Shown: positions 54,047-63,218 of the stretch, piece after piece
How positions within the stretch are numbered: the stretch's first letter is position 1
Layout: each line of letters begins with the position of its first letter
NCBI GenBank assembly: GCA_903824785.1
Contig: CAIJYD010000002.1
Span: forward strand, 21,199-85,198
DNA from: an uncultured Bacteroidota bacterium
GTDB taxonomy: Bacteria > Bacteroidota > Bacteroidia > Bacteroidales > VadinHA17
Reading direction: 5' to 3'
Length of the DNA: 64,000 bases
The notes under the pieces: model-generated
What the model was told of the DNA's origin: nothing
Database searches by the model: none
What the model saw: only the letters and a program-made list of their open reading frames with translations
Position numbers and translations under genes: made by a program

Positions 54047-54694
54047 ATGAATATACTGAGTACAATTACGGCATTTTTACTGGCATATCTTCTGGGATCA
54101 ATACCTGCTGCAGTATGGATCGGAAAACGGTTTCATAATATTGATGTACGGGAACATGGAAGCGGAAATGCAGGAACAACAAATACCATAAGAGTTCTGG
54201 GGTGGAAGACAGGGATCCCTGTTTTGCTTATCGACCTCGGGAAAGGCTGGCTTGCTGCCATGCTTCCGGTTTTCTTTAATCTTGCTCCACCTGAGAGCGC
54301 ACTTATCACCAACCTCCAGATATTAACTGGTGTCACAGCCATCGTAGGTCATATATTCCCGGTTTTAGCCGGCTTCAGAGGAGGAAAAGGTGTTGCTACT
54401 GTTTTCGGAGTACTTCTGGCACTTCAGCCACTGCTTACTATCGCCTGCTTTGGTGTCTTTCTGGTTATACTATTTATTACAGGTATTGTCTCAGTCTCCT
54501 CAATGGGCGCAGGTATTGCATTCCCCGTATTACTGTTTTCATTATTTGATACTCCCTCAACAATATTCAAGGTCTTTTCAATAGTTGTAGGAATTGCCTT
54601 GCTGGTTACACACAGAAAAAACATAGGAAGGCTTCTTAAAGGGGAAGAAAAAAAATTAATTAAATGGAGAAAAAAAGATAAACCTCTCGATTAA
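54047..54694 (+). CDS. plsY: Glycerol-3-phosphate acyltransferase (acyl-phosphate type)
   Basis: PlsY transfers the acyl group of acyl-phosphate to glycerol-3-phosphate, the first step of phospholipid synthesis. The 215-residue membrane protein has the three conserved loops: LLGSIPAAVWIGK with Ser, HGSGNAGTTNTIRVLGWKTG, and a VIGHIFPVLAGFRGGKGVAT-like segment (here GHIFPVLAGFRGGKGVATVF), with five to seven hydrophobic helices between them. Start ATG at 54047. The rubrerythrin gene follows by 13 bases. Confidence 0.95.
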   Translation: MNILSTITAFLLAYLLGSIPAAVWIGKRFHNIDVREHGSGNAGTTNTIRVLGWKTGIPVLLIDLGKGWLAAMLPVFFNLAPPESALITNLQILTGVTAIVGHIFPVLAGFRGGKGVATVFGVLLALQPLLTIACFGVFLVILFITGIVSVSSMGAGIAFPVLLFSLFDTPSTIFKVFSIVVGIALLVTHRKNIGRLLKGEEKKLIKWRKKDKPLD

Positions 54695-54707
54695 AAATTT
54701 TTATGAT

Positions 54708-55286
54708 ATGGAAAAGAGTTTAAAAGGAACAAACACTGAAAAAAATCTCCTGAAAGCATTTGCCGGTGAATCACAGGCAAAGAACAGGTATGAATTTGCA
54801 GCAAAAGTTGCAAAAGCAGAAGGTTACGAACAGATTGCAGCTATATTTTTAGAGACTGCTCAACAGGAACAGACACATGCAAAGAGATTTTTTAAATTTC
54901 TTGAAGGAGGGAATGTTGAGATAACTGCCTCATATCCTGCAGGTAAAATAGATACTACCAAAGAGAATCTTTTTGCAGCAGCAGAAGGAGAACACGAAGA
55001 ATGGAGCGATCTCTATCCTGCATTTGCAAAAATGGCTGAAGAAGAGGGATTCAAAAGTATCTCAACTGCATTTAAAGCGATTGCAACTGCTGAAAAGGGA
55101 CACGAAGAAAGATACAGGAAGCTTCTTGAAAATGTAATGAAAGACAGGGTATTCGGGCGCGACGAAAAAGTATTCTGGTATTGCAGGAAATGCGGTTATA
55201 TTCACTTCGGAACAAAACCACTCAAAAACTGTCCTGCCTGCCTCCATCCTGAAAGCTATTTCGAACTGATGGCAAATAATTATTAA
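54708..55286 (+). CDS. rbr: Rubrerythrin
   Basis: A 192-residue anaerobe peroxidase that reduces hydrogen peroxide to water. The N-terminal ferritin-like four-helix domain has diiron Glu/His ligands (AGESQAKNRYEFAAKVAKAE, TAQQEQTHAKRFFKFLEGG, GEHEEWSDLYPAFAKMAEEE, ATAEKGHEERYRKLLENV). The C-terminal rubredoxin-like domain has YCRKCGYIHFG and NCPACLHPESYF. The rubredoxin at 10042-10203 is a plausible electron donor. It starts 13 bases after plsY and ends in a bidirectional terminator. Confidence 0.96.
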   Translation: MEKSLKGTNTEKNLLKAFAGESQAKNRYEFAAKVAKAEGYEQIAAIFLETAQQEQTHAKRFFKFLEGGNVEITASYPAGKIDTTKENLFAAAEGEHEEWSDLYPAFAKMAEEEGFKSISTAFKAIATAEKGHEERYRKLLENVMKDRVFGRDEKVFWYCRKCGYIHFGTKPLKNCPACLHPESYFELMANNY

Positions 55287-55350
55287 CAGCCTCATCCTGA
55301 TATCTTTTCATTTAATAAAAAGTAAAACAGGGCTAATCTGATTAAGTCAA

Positions 55351-55389
55351 AAAAAGAGAGGCATGATATTAAATCGTGCCTCTCTTTTT
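55351..55389. terminator. Bidirectional terminator between rubrerythrin and aminotransferase genes
   Basis: A perfect 13-base stem (AAAAAGAGAGGCA 55351-55363 with TGCCTCTCTTTTT 55377-55389), extended by further pairs, is flanked by A runs on one side and T runs on the other. It can stop transcription from both converging genes. Confidence 0.92.
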
Positions 55390-55415
55390 ATTAATTATCG
55401 TTAAATACTTTACAA

Positions 55416-56609
55416 TCAGTGTAGTCTTTCCAGAGCCGCTTTAATTCTTTTAACAGCTTCAACAAGAAGATCGTCGGAGTTAGCATAAGAAATCCTTATA
55501 CAATTCGGCGCTCCAAAAGCATCTCCGCCTACAATAGCAACCTGCGCTTTGTCGAGCAGAAAAAGAGCCAGATCATCAGAATTGACGATTTTCGTCTCCC
55601 CATCCGATTTACCAAGATAATAGCTGATATCAGGCATAACATAAAAAGCTCCTTCCGGAACAGGTACTTTAAGCCCTTTTACCTCTTTCAGCAAACCGCA
55701 GATAAGGTCGCGGCGACGATGAAATGCCTCTTTCATTATTTTCTGAGAATCGCCATTTCCCTGTATTGCAGCAAGAGCGGCGCGCTGAGCAATAGAGCAG
55801 ACTCCTGAAGTGAACTGCCCCTGTAACTTATTGCATGCCTTTGAAATCCATAGTGGAGCTCCAATATAACCTATTCTCCATCCTGTCATGGCATATCCTT
55901 TGGAAACTCCATTTACAGTAATGACCCTGTCGTAAATGAAATCGAAAGAAGCCATGCTTACATGCTCCCCGTTAAAAATGATATGCTCATAAATCTCATC
56001 TGACATGATGAATAGCCCTTCATGTTTCTCAATAACCCGGGCAATCTTCTCCATCTCCGTACGGGTATATACCATACCTGTGGGGTTCGAAGGAGAATTA
56101 AAAATAACTAACCTTGTTTTTTTTGTAACAGCCGCCTCAAGCTGCTCCGAACTGATCTTGAAATCATTTTCCAGGGTAGCCTCTACAATAACAGGTATAC
56201 CTCCTGCAAACATGATCTGATCATAATAGCTTACCCAGTACGGGGCAAGAATAATGACCTCATCACCAGGATTGATCATTGATAAAATCACGTTTATCAA
56301 CGAGTGCTTGCCACCAGCTGAAACAATAATCTGATCAGGAGAATAATCAATGCCATTCTCTTCCTTGAATTTCTTAGAGATAGCCTTCCTGAGATCATCA
56401 TACCCCGGCACCGGAGGATATTTGGAATAGTTGTCATCGATAGCTTTTTTAGCAGCTTCTTTGATATAGTCAGGCGTATTAAAATCAGGTTCCCCGAGAC
56501 TAAGGCTGATAATATCCAGACCTTTAGCTTTTAATTCCCTGCTTTTTTGAGCCATTGCCAGGGTTTGCGATACTGATAAAGAATTAATTCTGTCTGATAA
56601 ATATTCCAT
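55416..56609 (-). CDS. Pyridoxal-phosphate aminotransferase, class I (aspartate aminotransferase type)
   Basis: The 397-residue product (ATG 56609, MEYLSDRINSLSVSQTL; the open frame extends 29 codons further without family similarity) is a fold-type I aminotransferase. It has LSLGEPDFNTPDYIKEAAKK, KYPPVPGYDDLRKAISKKFK, FNSPSNPTGMVYTRTEME, the PLP lysine in VNGVSKGYAMTGWRIGYIG and the carboxylate-binding Arg in NCIRISYANSDDLL. Such proteins usually interconvert aspartate and oxaloacetate. Other substrates are possible. It stands alone on the minus strand. Confidence 0.92.
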   Translation of the reverse strand: MEYLSDRINSLSVSQTLAMAQKSRELKAKGLDIISLSLGEPDFNTPDYIKEAAKKAIDDNYSKYPPVPGYDDLRKAISKKFKEENGIDYSPDQIIVSAGGKHSLINVILSMINPGDEVIILAPYWVSYYDQIMFAGGIPVIVEATLENDFKISSEQLEAAVTKKTRLVIFNSPSNPTGMVYTRTEMEKIARVIEKHEGLFIMSDEIYEHIIFNGEHVSMASFDFIYDRVITVNGVSKGYAMTGWRIGYIGAPLWISKACNKLQGQFTSGVCSIAQRAALAAIQGNGDSQKIMKEAFHRRRDLICGLLKEVKGLKVPVPEGAFYVMPDISYYLGKSDGETKIVNSDDLALFLLDKAQVAIVGGDAFGAPNCIRISYANSDDLLVEAVKRIKAALERLH

Positions 56610-56834
56610 ACTTTTAATTATAAAGTTATCACATAAAAACAAAAAATGATTCAGCCAAATGTATGAAGTAAATTTGAAAAACAGAAGAAAAAACATCCCT
56701 TTAGTTTAAGAATATTATCGCCGGCTCCGGAACCTTTATTAATCAGAAAATGAGATCTTAATTTCAGGCTTTTCTGGAAAATCACTCTGTTTTTCAGAAA
56801 TATCATCAATGTCCGAAAATAAAAAAGAAAACCT

Positions 56835-56842
56835 TAAGTTTG
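56835..56842 (+). promoter_or_regulatory. Putative -7 box (TAAGTTTG)
   Basis: TAAGTTTG fits TAnnTTTG and lies 24 bases ahead of the ATG of the membrane-anchored hypothetical at 56867. Confidence 0.42.
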
Positions 56843-56866
56843 TATAGTAAACTAAAATGGTGAATC

Positions 56867-57388
56867 ATGGAACTACTTGCTGACATACTGAAAATTTCCA
56901 TTCCGGCACTTATTGTCTTCCTTACTGCATGGGTTCTGCTGCGAAATCTTATGAATAACGATCAGGATAAAAGGAGACAGGAGCTGATCCTTCAGAACAG
57001 CCGGACTGTAACTCCCATTAAGCTACAGGCTTACGAAAGAATCGTTCTCCTGCTTGAAAGAATCTCCCTTGAATCCCTTCTGGTAAGGGTCAGTAATTCC
57101 GACATGACAGTTCCACAACTTCATACCGCAATGCTGAATACTATACGCAGTGAATTTGAACATAATCTTTCACAGCAGATCTACATGAGTCAGCAGGCAT
57201 GGGAGGTTGTGAGGAACGCACGCTCCAATATGATAAGGTTAATCAACAGTGAAGTTGAAAAGATGCCTCCAAACTCCTCCGGAATGGCATTAAGCAAACA
57301 ACTTCTGGAAAAGGTAATGGAGCTTGAGAAAGAGCCAACAAGAGCAGCTATCGATTATCTGAAAGGAGAGATATCGAGAATGATATAA
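56867..57388 (+). CDS. Membrane-anchored conserved protein of unknown function
   Basis: The 173-residue protein starts with one hydrophobic helix (about 6-25, LKISIPALIVFLTAWVLL), then a charged helical cytoplasmic part (NDQDKRRQELILQNSRTVTP, IKLQAYERIVLLLERISLES). A conserved-looking segment FEHNLSQQIYMSQQAWEVVR lies near residues 98-117. It looks like a bitopic protein with a long alpha-helical domain of a type frequent in Bacteroidota. No enzymatic motif, no partner in the neighbourhood. Function unknown. Confidence 0.72.
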   Translation: MELLADILKISIPALIVFLTAWVLLRNLMNNDQDKRRQELILQNSRTVTPIKLQAYERIVLLLERISLESLLVRVSNSDMTVPQLHTAMLNTIRSEFEHNLSQQIYMSQQAWEVVRNARSNMIRLINSEVEKMPPNSSGMALSKQLLEKVMELEKEPTRAAIDYLKGEISRMI

Positions 57389-57470
57389 TCTGCTCTTAAA
57401 GGCTCAACACAAAACCTTTCCGTCCTAAACCATTATCTGGTGAAAATGAGATAAAAGGAGAAGAAGACTG

Positions 57471-59516
57471 TTAAAGCAGGTCGACACTTCTTTTTACAAA
57501 AGTACTCAGCTCTTCCCCGCGAAGCATATTATTTGCCAGCAAAGCCAAATCAATAATCTGTTTAACAACCTTATTGGCAGCACCATACGATTCGAGTATA
57601 TCTTTTCGTGAATTCTCAAGAGCAGAGAGCTCTTTTCTTAGATTTTCAAGATCGTCTTTTTCGACCTGGATTATTTCGTCAGCCTTTTTCTTTTTCTGTT
57701 CCTTATCCATGAAATCGATCTCATCTTTGAGTCTCTTTCTCTGGGTGTTATTTTCATCAAGAGAAGCACCTGCTTCAGCCTGAAGGCCCTCCGAAATTTT
57801 AATGACAAGCGGGTGGTTCGGATTCACAACAAGATTATAGCTGTCAGGCAATTCACCATAAAAATTCATTCCTCCGCCTGTCTGAGCCATCTCCTTCATC
57901 CTTCGCATAAACTCTGATTGGGTAATAAGAGCAGGAGCATCTTTCTCATCAAGAGTTTCGATAACAACATTAAAAACCTCCTTTGATTTTACACTTACAT
58001 TGAAGACACTCTTAAGGTCATCCTTCAGCTCATCAGACAGTTTCGACTCACGAGTCTCATCCTTTTCAATAAGTTTGTCAACAACATCTGAATCGACTCT
58101 TACAAATCTCGATTCCTTTAATTTTGATTCAAGCTGATTAATAAGGTGTACATCGAGCTGACCATCCAGAAGTAACACATCATAGCCTTTGTTTTTAGCT
58201 TTGTCAATATATGTGTACTGATCTGTCTTGTTTGTAGAATAGAGATAGATAAGCGTTTTATTTTTGTCGGTCTGATTCTCTTTAATAAGTTTCTCATACT
58301 CTTCAAAAGTGAAGTACCTTTCATCAGTATTTTTCAGAAGAGCAAACTTTGAGGCTTTTTCATAGAACTTTTCATCAGTCATCATCCCGTATTCAATGAA
58401 CAGTTTAAGATTATCCCACTTTTTCTCAAACTCATCCCTGTTGTTTTTAAAGATATCACCAAGTCTGTCGGCTACTTTTTTTGTTATGTGGCTTGAAATT
58501 TTCTTTACATTGGAATCGCTCTGAAGATAACTTCTCGATACATTGAGCGGAATATCAGGCGAATCGATAACACCGTGTAAAAGAGTAAGAAACTCTGGCA
58601 CAATGCCTTCAACAGAATCGGTTACAAAAACCTGGTTGCAGTAAAGCTGAATCTTGTTCTTCTGGATCTCAATATTGTTTTTGATCTTCGGGAAATAAAG
58701 GATACCGGTGAGTTTAAACGGATAGTCTACATTAAGGTGAATATTAAATAAAGGTTCATCGCCGGAAGGATACAGCTCACGATAGAATTTTACATAATCT
58801 TCGTCTTTAAGGTCAGCAGGCTTAAGTGTCCATGCAGGTTTCGTATTGTTTATGATCTTGTCCTTACCTGTTTCTACCATTTTCCCATCTTTCCACTCTT
58901 TATCTTTTCCGAATGCAATATCAACAGGAAGGAACTTACAGTATTTTTTAAGCAGCTGTTCTATCTTGCTCTCCTCCAGAAAATCCTTTGACTCCTTATC
59001 AATATATAGTATAACGTCAGTTCCTCTGTTCTCTTTTTCAACATCTTCAATTGAAAATTCCGGACTCCCATCGCAACTCCATTTAACAGCCTGAGCACCT
59101 TCCTGATACGATTTGGTAATTACTTCAACCTTATCCGAGACCATGAATGAAGAGTAGAAGCCAAGACCAAAATGGCCGATTATTGCACTTGACTGATCTT
59201 TATATTTATCGAGAAAATCATTAGCACTTGAAAAGGCTATCTGGTTAAGGTATTTATCCAGTTCATCCTTTGTCATGCCTATGCCACAATCTGAGATCTT
59301 AATGGTTTTTTTCTTTTTATCGACCGACACCTGTATAGTTGTTTCGCCGATAACTCCATTGAAATCACCTGCAGAAGACATTGTCTTAAGCTTTTGCGTC
59401 GCATCTACTGCATTTGAAATAAGTTCACGGAGGAATATCTCATGATCAGAATAAAGGAATTTTTTAATTATCGGGAAAATGTTTTCTGTTGTTACTCCAA
59501 TCTTTCCGGTTTGCAT
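57471..59516 (-). CDS. htpG: Molecular chaperone HtpG (Hsp90)
   Basis: ATP-dependent chaperone dimer. The 681-residue product has the GHKL N-terminal domain (FLRELISNAVDATQKLKT, IKISDCGIGMTKDELDKYL, SAIIGHFGLGFYSSFMVSDK), a middle domain (GVIDSPDIPLNVSRSYLQSD) and a C-terminal dimerisation domain. Length is slightly above the bacterial average because of charged, Lys/Asp/Glu-rich segments near 520-620. Alone on its strand, with about 210 bases to the next upstream gene, so it probably has its own promoter. No CIRCE-type repeat was seen. Confidence 0.96.
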   Translation of the reverse strand: MQTGKIGVTTENIFPIIKKFLYSDHEIFLRELISNAVDATQKLKTMSSAGDFNGVIGETTIQVSVDKKKKTIKISDCGIGMTKDELDKYLNQIAFSSANDFLDKYKDQSSAIIGHFGLGFYSSFMVSDKVEVITKSYQEGAQAVKWSCDGSPEFSIEDVEKENRGTDVILYIDKESKDFLEESKIEQLLKKYCKFLPVDIAFGKDKEWKDGKMVETGKDKIINNTKPAWTLKPADLKDEDYVKFYRELYPSGDEPLFNIHLNVDYPFKLTGILYFPKIKNNIEIQKNKIQLYCNQVFVTDSVEGIVPEFLTLLHGVIDSPDIPLNVSRSYLQSDSNVKKISSHITKKVADRLGDIFKNNRDEFEKKWDNLKLFIEYGMMTDEKFYEKASKFALLKNTDERYFTFEEYEKLIKENQTDKNKTLIYLYSTNKTDQYTYIDKAKNKGYDVLLLDGQLDVHLINQLESKLKESRFVRVDSDVVDKLIEKDETRESKLSDELKDDLKSVFNVSVKSKEVFNVVIETLDEKDAPALITQSEFMRRMKEMAQTGGGMNFYGELPDSYNLVVNPNHPLVIKISEGLQAEAGASLDENNTQRKRLKDEIDFMDKEQKKKKADEIIQVEKDDLENLRKELSALENSRKDILESYGAANKVVKQIIDLALLANNMLRGEELSTFVKRSVDLL

Positions 59517-59728
59517 ATTGAATAGTTTTATTGTTAAACATAAAGAATCTGCCGATCACTTTCAAAAGATGTGCCGTAAGTTTAAAACTGACAAATAGTC
59601 ACTTTGAAAGTACGAATCTGTGACATCGGGATGCAGATTTGTGTTTATTCCCGCTGAACAATATTATCAGACAGACATAAAATGGTTAATCCGGATTCTA
59701 TGCTGTACACCTTATTGAGATCAGTGAC

Positions 59729-60247
59729 TCAGAAATAGTGAGGTAATCTGAAATAAGATACAAGGATCAGTAGTCCAGACATAGCCAGAAATGCCAGGAG
59801 AAGATAGATTGAAAGATTCCTTTTTTTTCTGAAGTTCCTGATATTATGTTCACTTATGAGCTTCTTGACTATATTATGTATCCGGAGGATCGAATTAGAA
59901 TTTCTGGGTATATAGGCGTCAATGTTAAACTTCATGGTTTTCCTTATCTCTTCCATTTTATCGGCAGTGCCGACAAGGATCAGTCCGGTCAGAAGATCTA
60001 TTTTTTTTATTTCAACTGTAAGCTTATCAACCTTTTCCAGCTGTTCTGCATTATCGTGTACACTTAAAATTGCCACCTTGCAGGATTTGTTTTTACTCTC
60101 TGCCTCAAAATCCGCGATAAAATCCTCACCGGTCTGAAATGATTTTACAGAGTATCTGGCTGCATCAGTAAACCGTTTTTTTATATCCTCAGAGAATCCT
60201 CTGTGATCATCGTAGCAGAAAATATATGTTTTGTGATGTTTCGCCAT
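59729..60247 (-). CDS. Tail-anchored degenerate receiver-domain protein
   Basis: The 172-residue protein resembles a response-regulator receiver domain (about 6-135): an acidic pair after strand 1 (YDD, 12-14), a hydrophobic strand 3 (VAIL, 58-61), strand 4 with Thr94 (ILVGTAD) and strand 5 (AYIPRN, 111-116). The phosphoacceptor Asp position at the end of strand 3 is Ser62 (LSVHDN) and the usual Lys of strand 5 is Arg115. It should therefore not be phosphorylated in the normal way. It ends with a basic patch (RKKR, 140-143) and one hydrophobic helix (about 145-166), a tail anchor. No DNA-binding output. Function unknown. Confidence 0.6.
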   Translation of the reverse strand: MAKHHKTYIFCYDDHRGFSEDIKKRFTDAARYSVKSFQTGEDFIADFEAESKNKSCKVAILSVHDNAEQLEKVDKLTVEIKKIDLLTGLILVGTADKMEEIRKTMKFNIDAYIPRNSNSILRIHNIVKKLISEHNIRNFRKKRNLSIYLLLAFLAMSGLLILVSYFRLPHYF

Positions 60248-60273
60248 ATCAGATTTACATACAATAAAGGTAG

Positions 60274-61101
60274 TTATTCTTTATTTCTTGCGTCAACATT
60301 AATCTTCAATTTCCATATTCCTTTAACCAGTGAATATGCATCCAATGAATAATCAGGTCCATAATACTGCCGGTCATCTTTAAATGCCGGTGAAAATGGA
60401 ACCAGATGGTCAAAAACGATTAAGCTATCGGAACTGAATCGCAAAGACATCATTCCATTGGAAGCGTACTCAAAAACCGCTCTGAACCTGATTCTCTCTC
60501 CCGGATCAAAAAATTTTCTTCCAAATATTACAGAATCACGTGAATCAAAGCTTAAGACATCGATTATCTTCCTGCTTACAGACGGATTACCATAGTCGAT
60601 CCCCAATAATATCCATGATTGTTTATTCTCGCTGATAAAAGGTTTGATATCATAATAAAGAGCACCATACCAGTTCGATCCGGTATAAACGGTATCGGTT
60701 ATTAAAGGTTCATCCTTGTAAAAAGACTTCAGCCGGGTTATTCTATTTTTCATTCCCGGCTCCTGTTTCCTTATAAAATAGCAGAGGTACCTGCCGGGGC
60801 TGCTTCCGAGAACCAGGTTCCACGTTATTATTTTCAAAAGAGAATCGGGAGAGGTGATCTGTCCGAGGTATTTCAGATTATTGAACCTGTGGTTGAATAC
60901 GGTATCTGAAGCAGCATAACTGTCAATAATTAAAGTGATTGAATCATTTATTTTAATCCGTTCGCTGTCATCATAATTATTAACAAGACGTCCAAAAAGT
61001 TTTTCCAGAAGCTGTGATGTTTCAATTGGAGAAATCTGGCCGAATACCGTTCCGGCAGAAATTGAAGAGATAAAAATCAGGATAAATATTTTACGCTTCA
61101 T
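60274..61101 (-). CDS. Exported protein of unknown function
   Basis: A 275-residue product (ATG 61101; its first base overlaps the aminotransferase stop, TGATG) with an N-terminal signal peptide (MKRKIFILIFISSISAGTVF, then GQ). The mature part is mixed alpha/beta with many Tyr, Ser and Asp residues (for example TGSNWYGALYYDIKPF and GERIRFRAVFEYAS) and no catalytic motif I recognise. Its coupling to the class III aminotransferase suggests a common transcript, but no shared role is apparent. The pseudo-receiver gene follows on the same strand after 26 bases. Confidence 0.72.
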   Translation of the reverse strand: MKRKIFILIFISSISAGTVFGQISPIETSQLLEKLFGRLVNNYDDSERIKINDSITLIIDSYAASDTVFNHRFNNLKYLGQITSPDSLLKIITWNLVLGSSPGRYLCYFIRKQEPGMKNRITRLKSFYKDEPLITDTVYTGSNWYGALYYDIKPFISENKQSWILLGIDYGNPSVSRKIIDVLSFDSRDSVIFGRKFFDPGERIRFRAVFEYASNGMMSLRFSSDSLIVFDHLVPFSPAFKDDRQYYGPDYSLDAYSLVKGIWKLKINVDARNKE

Positions 61102-62303
61102 CACCTCTTTACATTTTCCATGGCACTATCAAGGAGTTTACCAAGCTTACTGCAAGCCAGGATGATCTCCTCTTCACTAATGATCAAAGGAGGAGCTATT
61201 CTGAAGGCGTCATTGCAAAAAAGAAAATAGTCAAGAATCAGCCCGAAATCGGGGGCATGGGAGATTACAAACTGAACATATTCATTATCAGGAAGCTGAA
61301 CCGCCAACAGGAGTCCTTCTCCCCTCACCTCTTTTATTAAAGGATGTATGAGAAGTTTTTTAAACAACGTAGACTTTTCGTGGCAGCTACCGACAAGGTT
61401 TTCTTCAATGATAACATTTAGTGAAGCAAGACCGGCAGCGCAGCATACCGGATGACCTCCGAATGTTGTAATATGGCCCAGCTGGGGATTCGAAACAAGA
61501 GCCGACATTATCTCAGCTGATGATATGAATGCACCTAATGGCATTCCACCGCCGAGGGCTTTAGCAAGAAGGATAATATCCGGAACGACACCAAACTGCT
61601 CCATGGCAAACATAAATCCTGTTCGGCCAAAGCCTGTCTGAATCTCATCAAAGATCAGAAGCGCTCCATTTTCACTGCATCTCGTTCTGATTTTTTTAAG
61701 AAAGTCATTTTCAGGATATATTACTCCGGCTTCCCCCTGTACCGGTTCAATGATTACACAAGCAGTATGGCTGTCAATAGCTGAAAGTGAACTCTCATCA
61801 TTGAAACCGATCTGAAAAGTATCGGGTAATAAAGGCCGGAATGCATTCCTGTAGAGTTCACTTCCCTGAATACTTAGAGCGCCATGGGTACTTCCGTGAT
61901 AGGAATTTTTGAAGGAGATAATCCTGCTTCTTCCGGTGAATCGTTTAGCAAGTTTCAAGGCACCCTCAACTGCTTCGCTTCCCGAATTGACAAAATAACA
62001 GCTGTTTAGACCGTTTGGAAGAATAGCTGCCAGAGCTTCAGCATACTTTACCTGAGGAGACTGAATTATCTCTCCGTAAACCATCAGGTGCATATATGAA
62101 TCTACCTGAGTTTTTACAGCTTCAATCACCTTTTTATGGCTGTGACCGGTATTGCTTACCGACACGCCTGAAATAAGATCGATATATTTTTCACCTGCAG
62201 GTCCGTACATAAAGACCCCTTCGGCCCTGACAATTTCGAGGAGCATGGGTGCGGAAGAAGTTTGTCCGAGATGCCGGAGAAAGAGTTGACGGTTAGTAAG
62301 CAT
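61101..62303 (-). CDS. Class III aminotransferase (acetylornithine/ornithine-type)
   Basis: A 400-residue PLP-dependent omega-aminotransferase. Landmarks are the N-terminal YIDLISGVSVSNTGHSH, CYFVNSGSEAVEGALKLAKR, SYHGSTHGALSIQG, LIFDEIQTGFGRTGFMFAME, the PLP lysine in LLAKALGGGMPLGAF and TTFGGHPVCCAAGLASL. Substrate could be acetylornithine, ornithine, 4-aminobutyrate or a similar amine. No arginine-biosynthesis genes are adjacent, so I do not name it. ATG 62303, 15 bases downstream of the LytTR gene stop. Confidence 0.9.
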   Translation of the reverse strand: MLTNRQLFLRHLGQTSSAPMLLEIVRAEGVFMYGPAGEKYIDLISGVSVSNTGHSHKKVIEAVKTQVDSYMHLMVYGEIIQSPQVKYAEALAAILPNGLNSCYFVNSGSEAVEGALKLAKRFTGRSRIISFKNSYHGSTHGALSIQGSELYRNAFRPLLPDTFQIGFNDESSLSAIDSHTACVIIEPVQGEAGVIYPENDFLKKIRTRCSENGALLIFDEIQTGFGRTGFMFAMEQFGVVPDIILLAKALGGGMPLGAFISSAEIMSALVSNPQLGHITTFGGHPVCCAAGLASLNVIIEENLVGSCHEKSTLFKKLLIHPLIKEVRGEGLLLAVQLPDNEYVQFVISHAPDFGLILDYFLFCNDAFRIAPPLIISEEEIILACSKLGKLLDSAMENVKR

Positions 62304-62318
62304 GAGAAAAGGTGGAAA

Positions 62319-63026
62319 TTATCTCGCCATCACATTAATATCATTCAGAAGCGAATCTCTGTATGATTTCCCAACAGGAATACTTTTCTGTGAAGAACCC
62401 ACATTCAGATCCAGAGAGTTTTCCTTTATTGACTGGATCATGCTCTTATTGATAATAAACGATCTGTGCACCCTGATAAAAACCCCTGATGGCAACTGGG
62501 TTTCAATTGCTTTCATAGTAAAATGAATAGTGAATTTATCATCATTGGTATTCAGAGTAACATAATTTTCAAGAGCTTCTATGTAGATTATATCGCTGAG
62601 TTTAAGTTTTACAAGAGATGAACCTTTTTTAATGAAGATCTCCTCATCGCCGGTACTTGCTACCTCTTTCCGGGCAAAATACCTGATAGTTTTATCGATA
62701 GCTTTACAGAAGCGGCCGTAGGTTATTGGTTTGAGCAGATAATCAACCACGTTGAAGTCGAAAGCCTTAATGGCATACTCTTCTGCAGATGATACTATTA
62801 TTATATTAGGGGGAAAATCGAGGCTTCGTATCAGATCGAACCCGCTCATCTCAGGCATTTGGATGTCGAGAATTATCAGGTCGATATCCTGACGTTTTGT
62901 AATAACATTCCTTGCTTCAATTGAATCGCTGAATGAGCCTATCAAATTAAGCGACGTAGATTTGCTTACATATCCTTCTAGGATTTTGCAGGTCAGTTTA
63001 TCATCGTCAACAATAATACAATTCAT
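62319..63026 (-). CDS. LytTR-family response regulator
   Basis: The 235-residue protein has an N-terminal receiver domain (about 1-118: acidic IVDDDK, phosphoacceptor Asp54 in LIILDIQMPEMSG, Lys in DYLLKPI) and a C-terminal LytTR DNA-binding domain (about 135-235: FIKKGSSLVKLKLSDIIYIE, FIRVHRSFIINKSMIQ). LytTR regulators bind direct repeats and control envelope, virulence or metabolite-uptake genes. No LytS-type kinase gene is adjacent, so it is an orphan in this window. It is first of a minus-strand run with the class III aminotransferase. Confidence 0.93.
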   Translation of the reverse strand: MNCIIVDDDKLTCKILEGYVSKSTSLNLIGSFSDSIEARNVITKRQDIDLIILDIQMPEMSGFDLIRSLDFPPNIIIVSSAEEYAIKAFDFNVVDYLLKPITYGRFCKAIDKTIRYFARKEVASTGDEEIFIKKGSSLVKLKLSDIIYIEALENYVTLNTNDDKFTIHFTMKAIETQLPSGVFIRVHRSFIINKSMIQSIKENSLDLNVGSSQKSIPVGKSYRDSLLNDINVMAR

Positions 63027-63169
63027 TCTTCAAGGTTTATGCAGGGAATTCCCCTCCCAAAAATAATAAAAAAACATTCACAATTTTTAACAAATATATT
63101 AAAGTTGCTTTTTTTTTGATTTTTTTTTAGTGTGAGGGGTTCTTTTTAGTTTCATCCGGAAAATAATAT

Positions 63170-63197
63170 AAAAAAAAGGGGGTGCATAACACCCCCT
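63170..63197 (-). terminator. Rho-independent terminator of the HU gene
   Basis: On the minus strand AGGGGGTG (63197-63190) pairs with CACCCCCT (63184-63177) across a five-base loop, followed by seven T. It is 22 bases after the HU stop codon. Confidence 0.9.
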
Positions 63198-63218
63198 GTA
63201 AATCTGAATTGCTCAAGA

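Noticed and set aside
59517..59728. Possible CIRCE or other heat-shock operator upstream of htpG
   Set aside because: No 9-base inverted repeat of the CIRCE type and no convincing alternative sigma box could be found.
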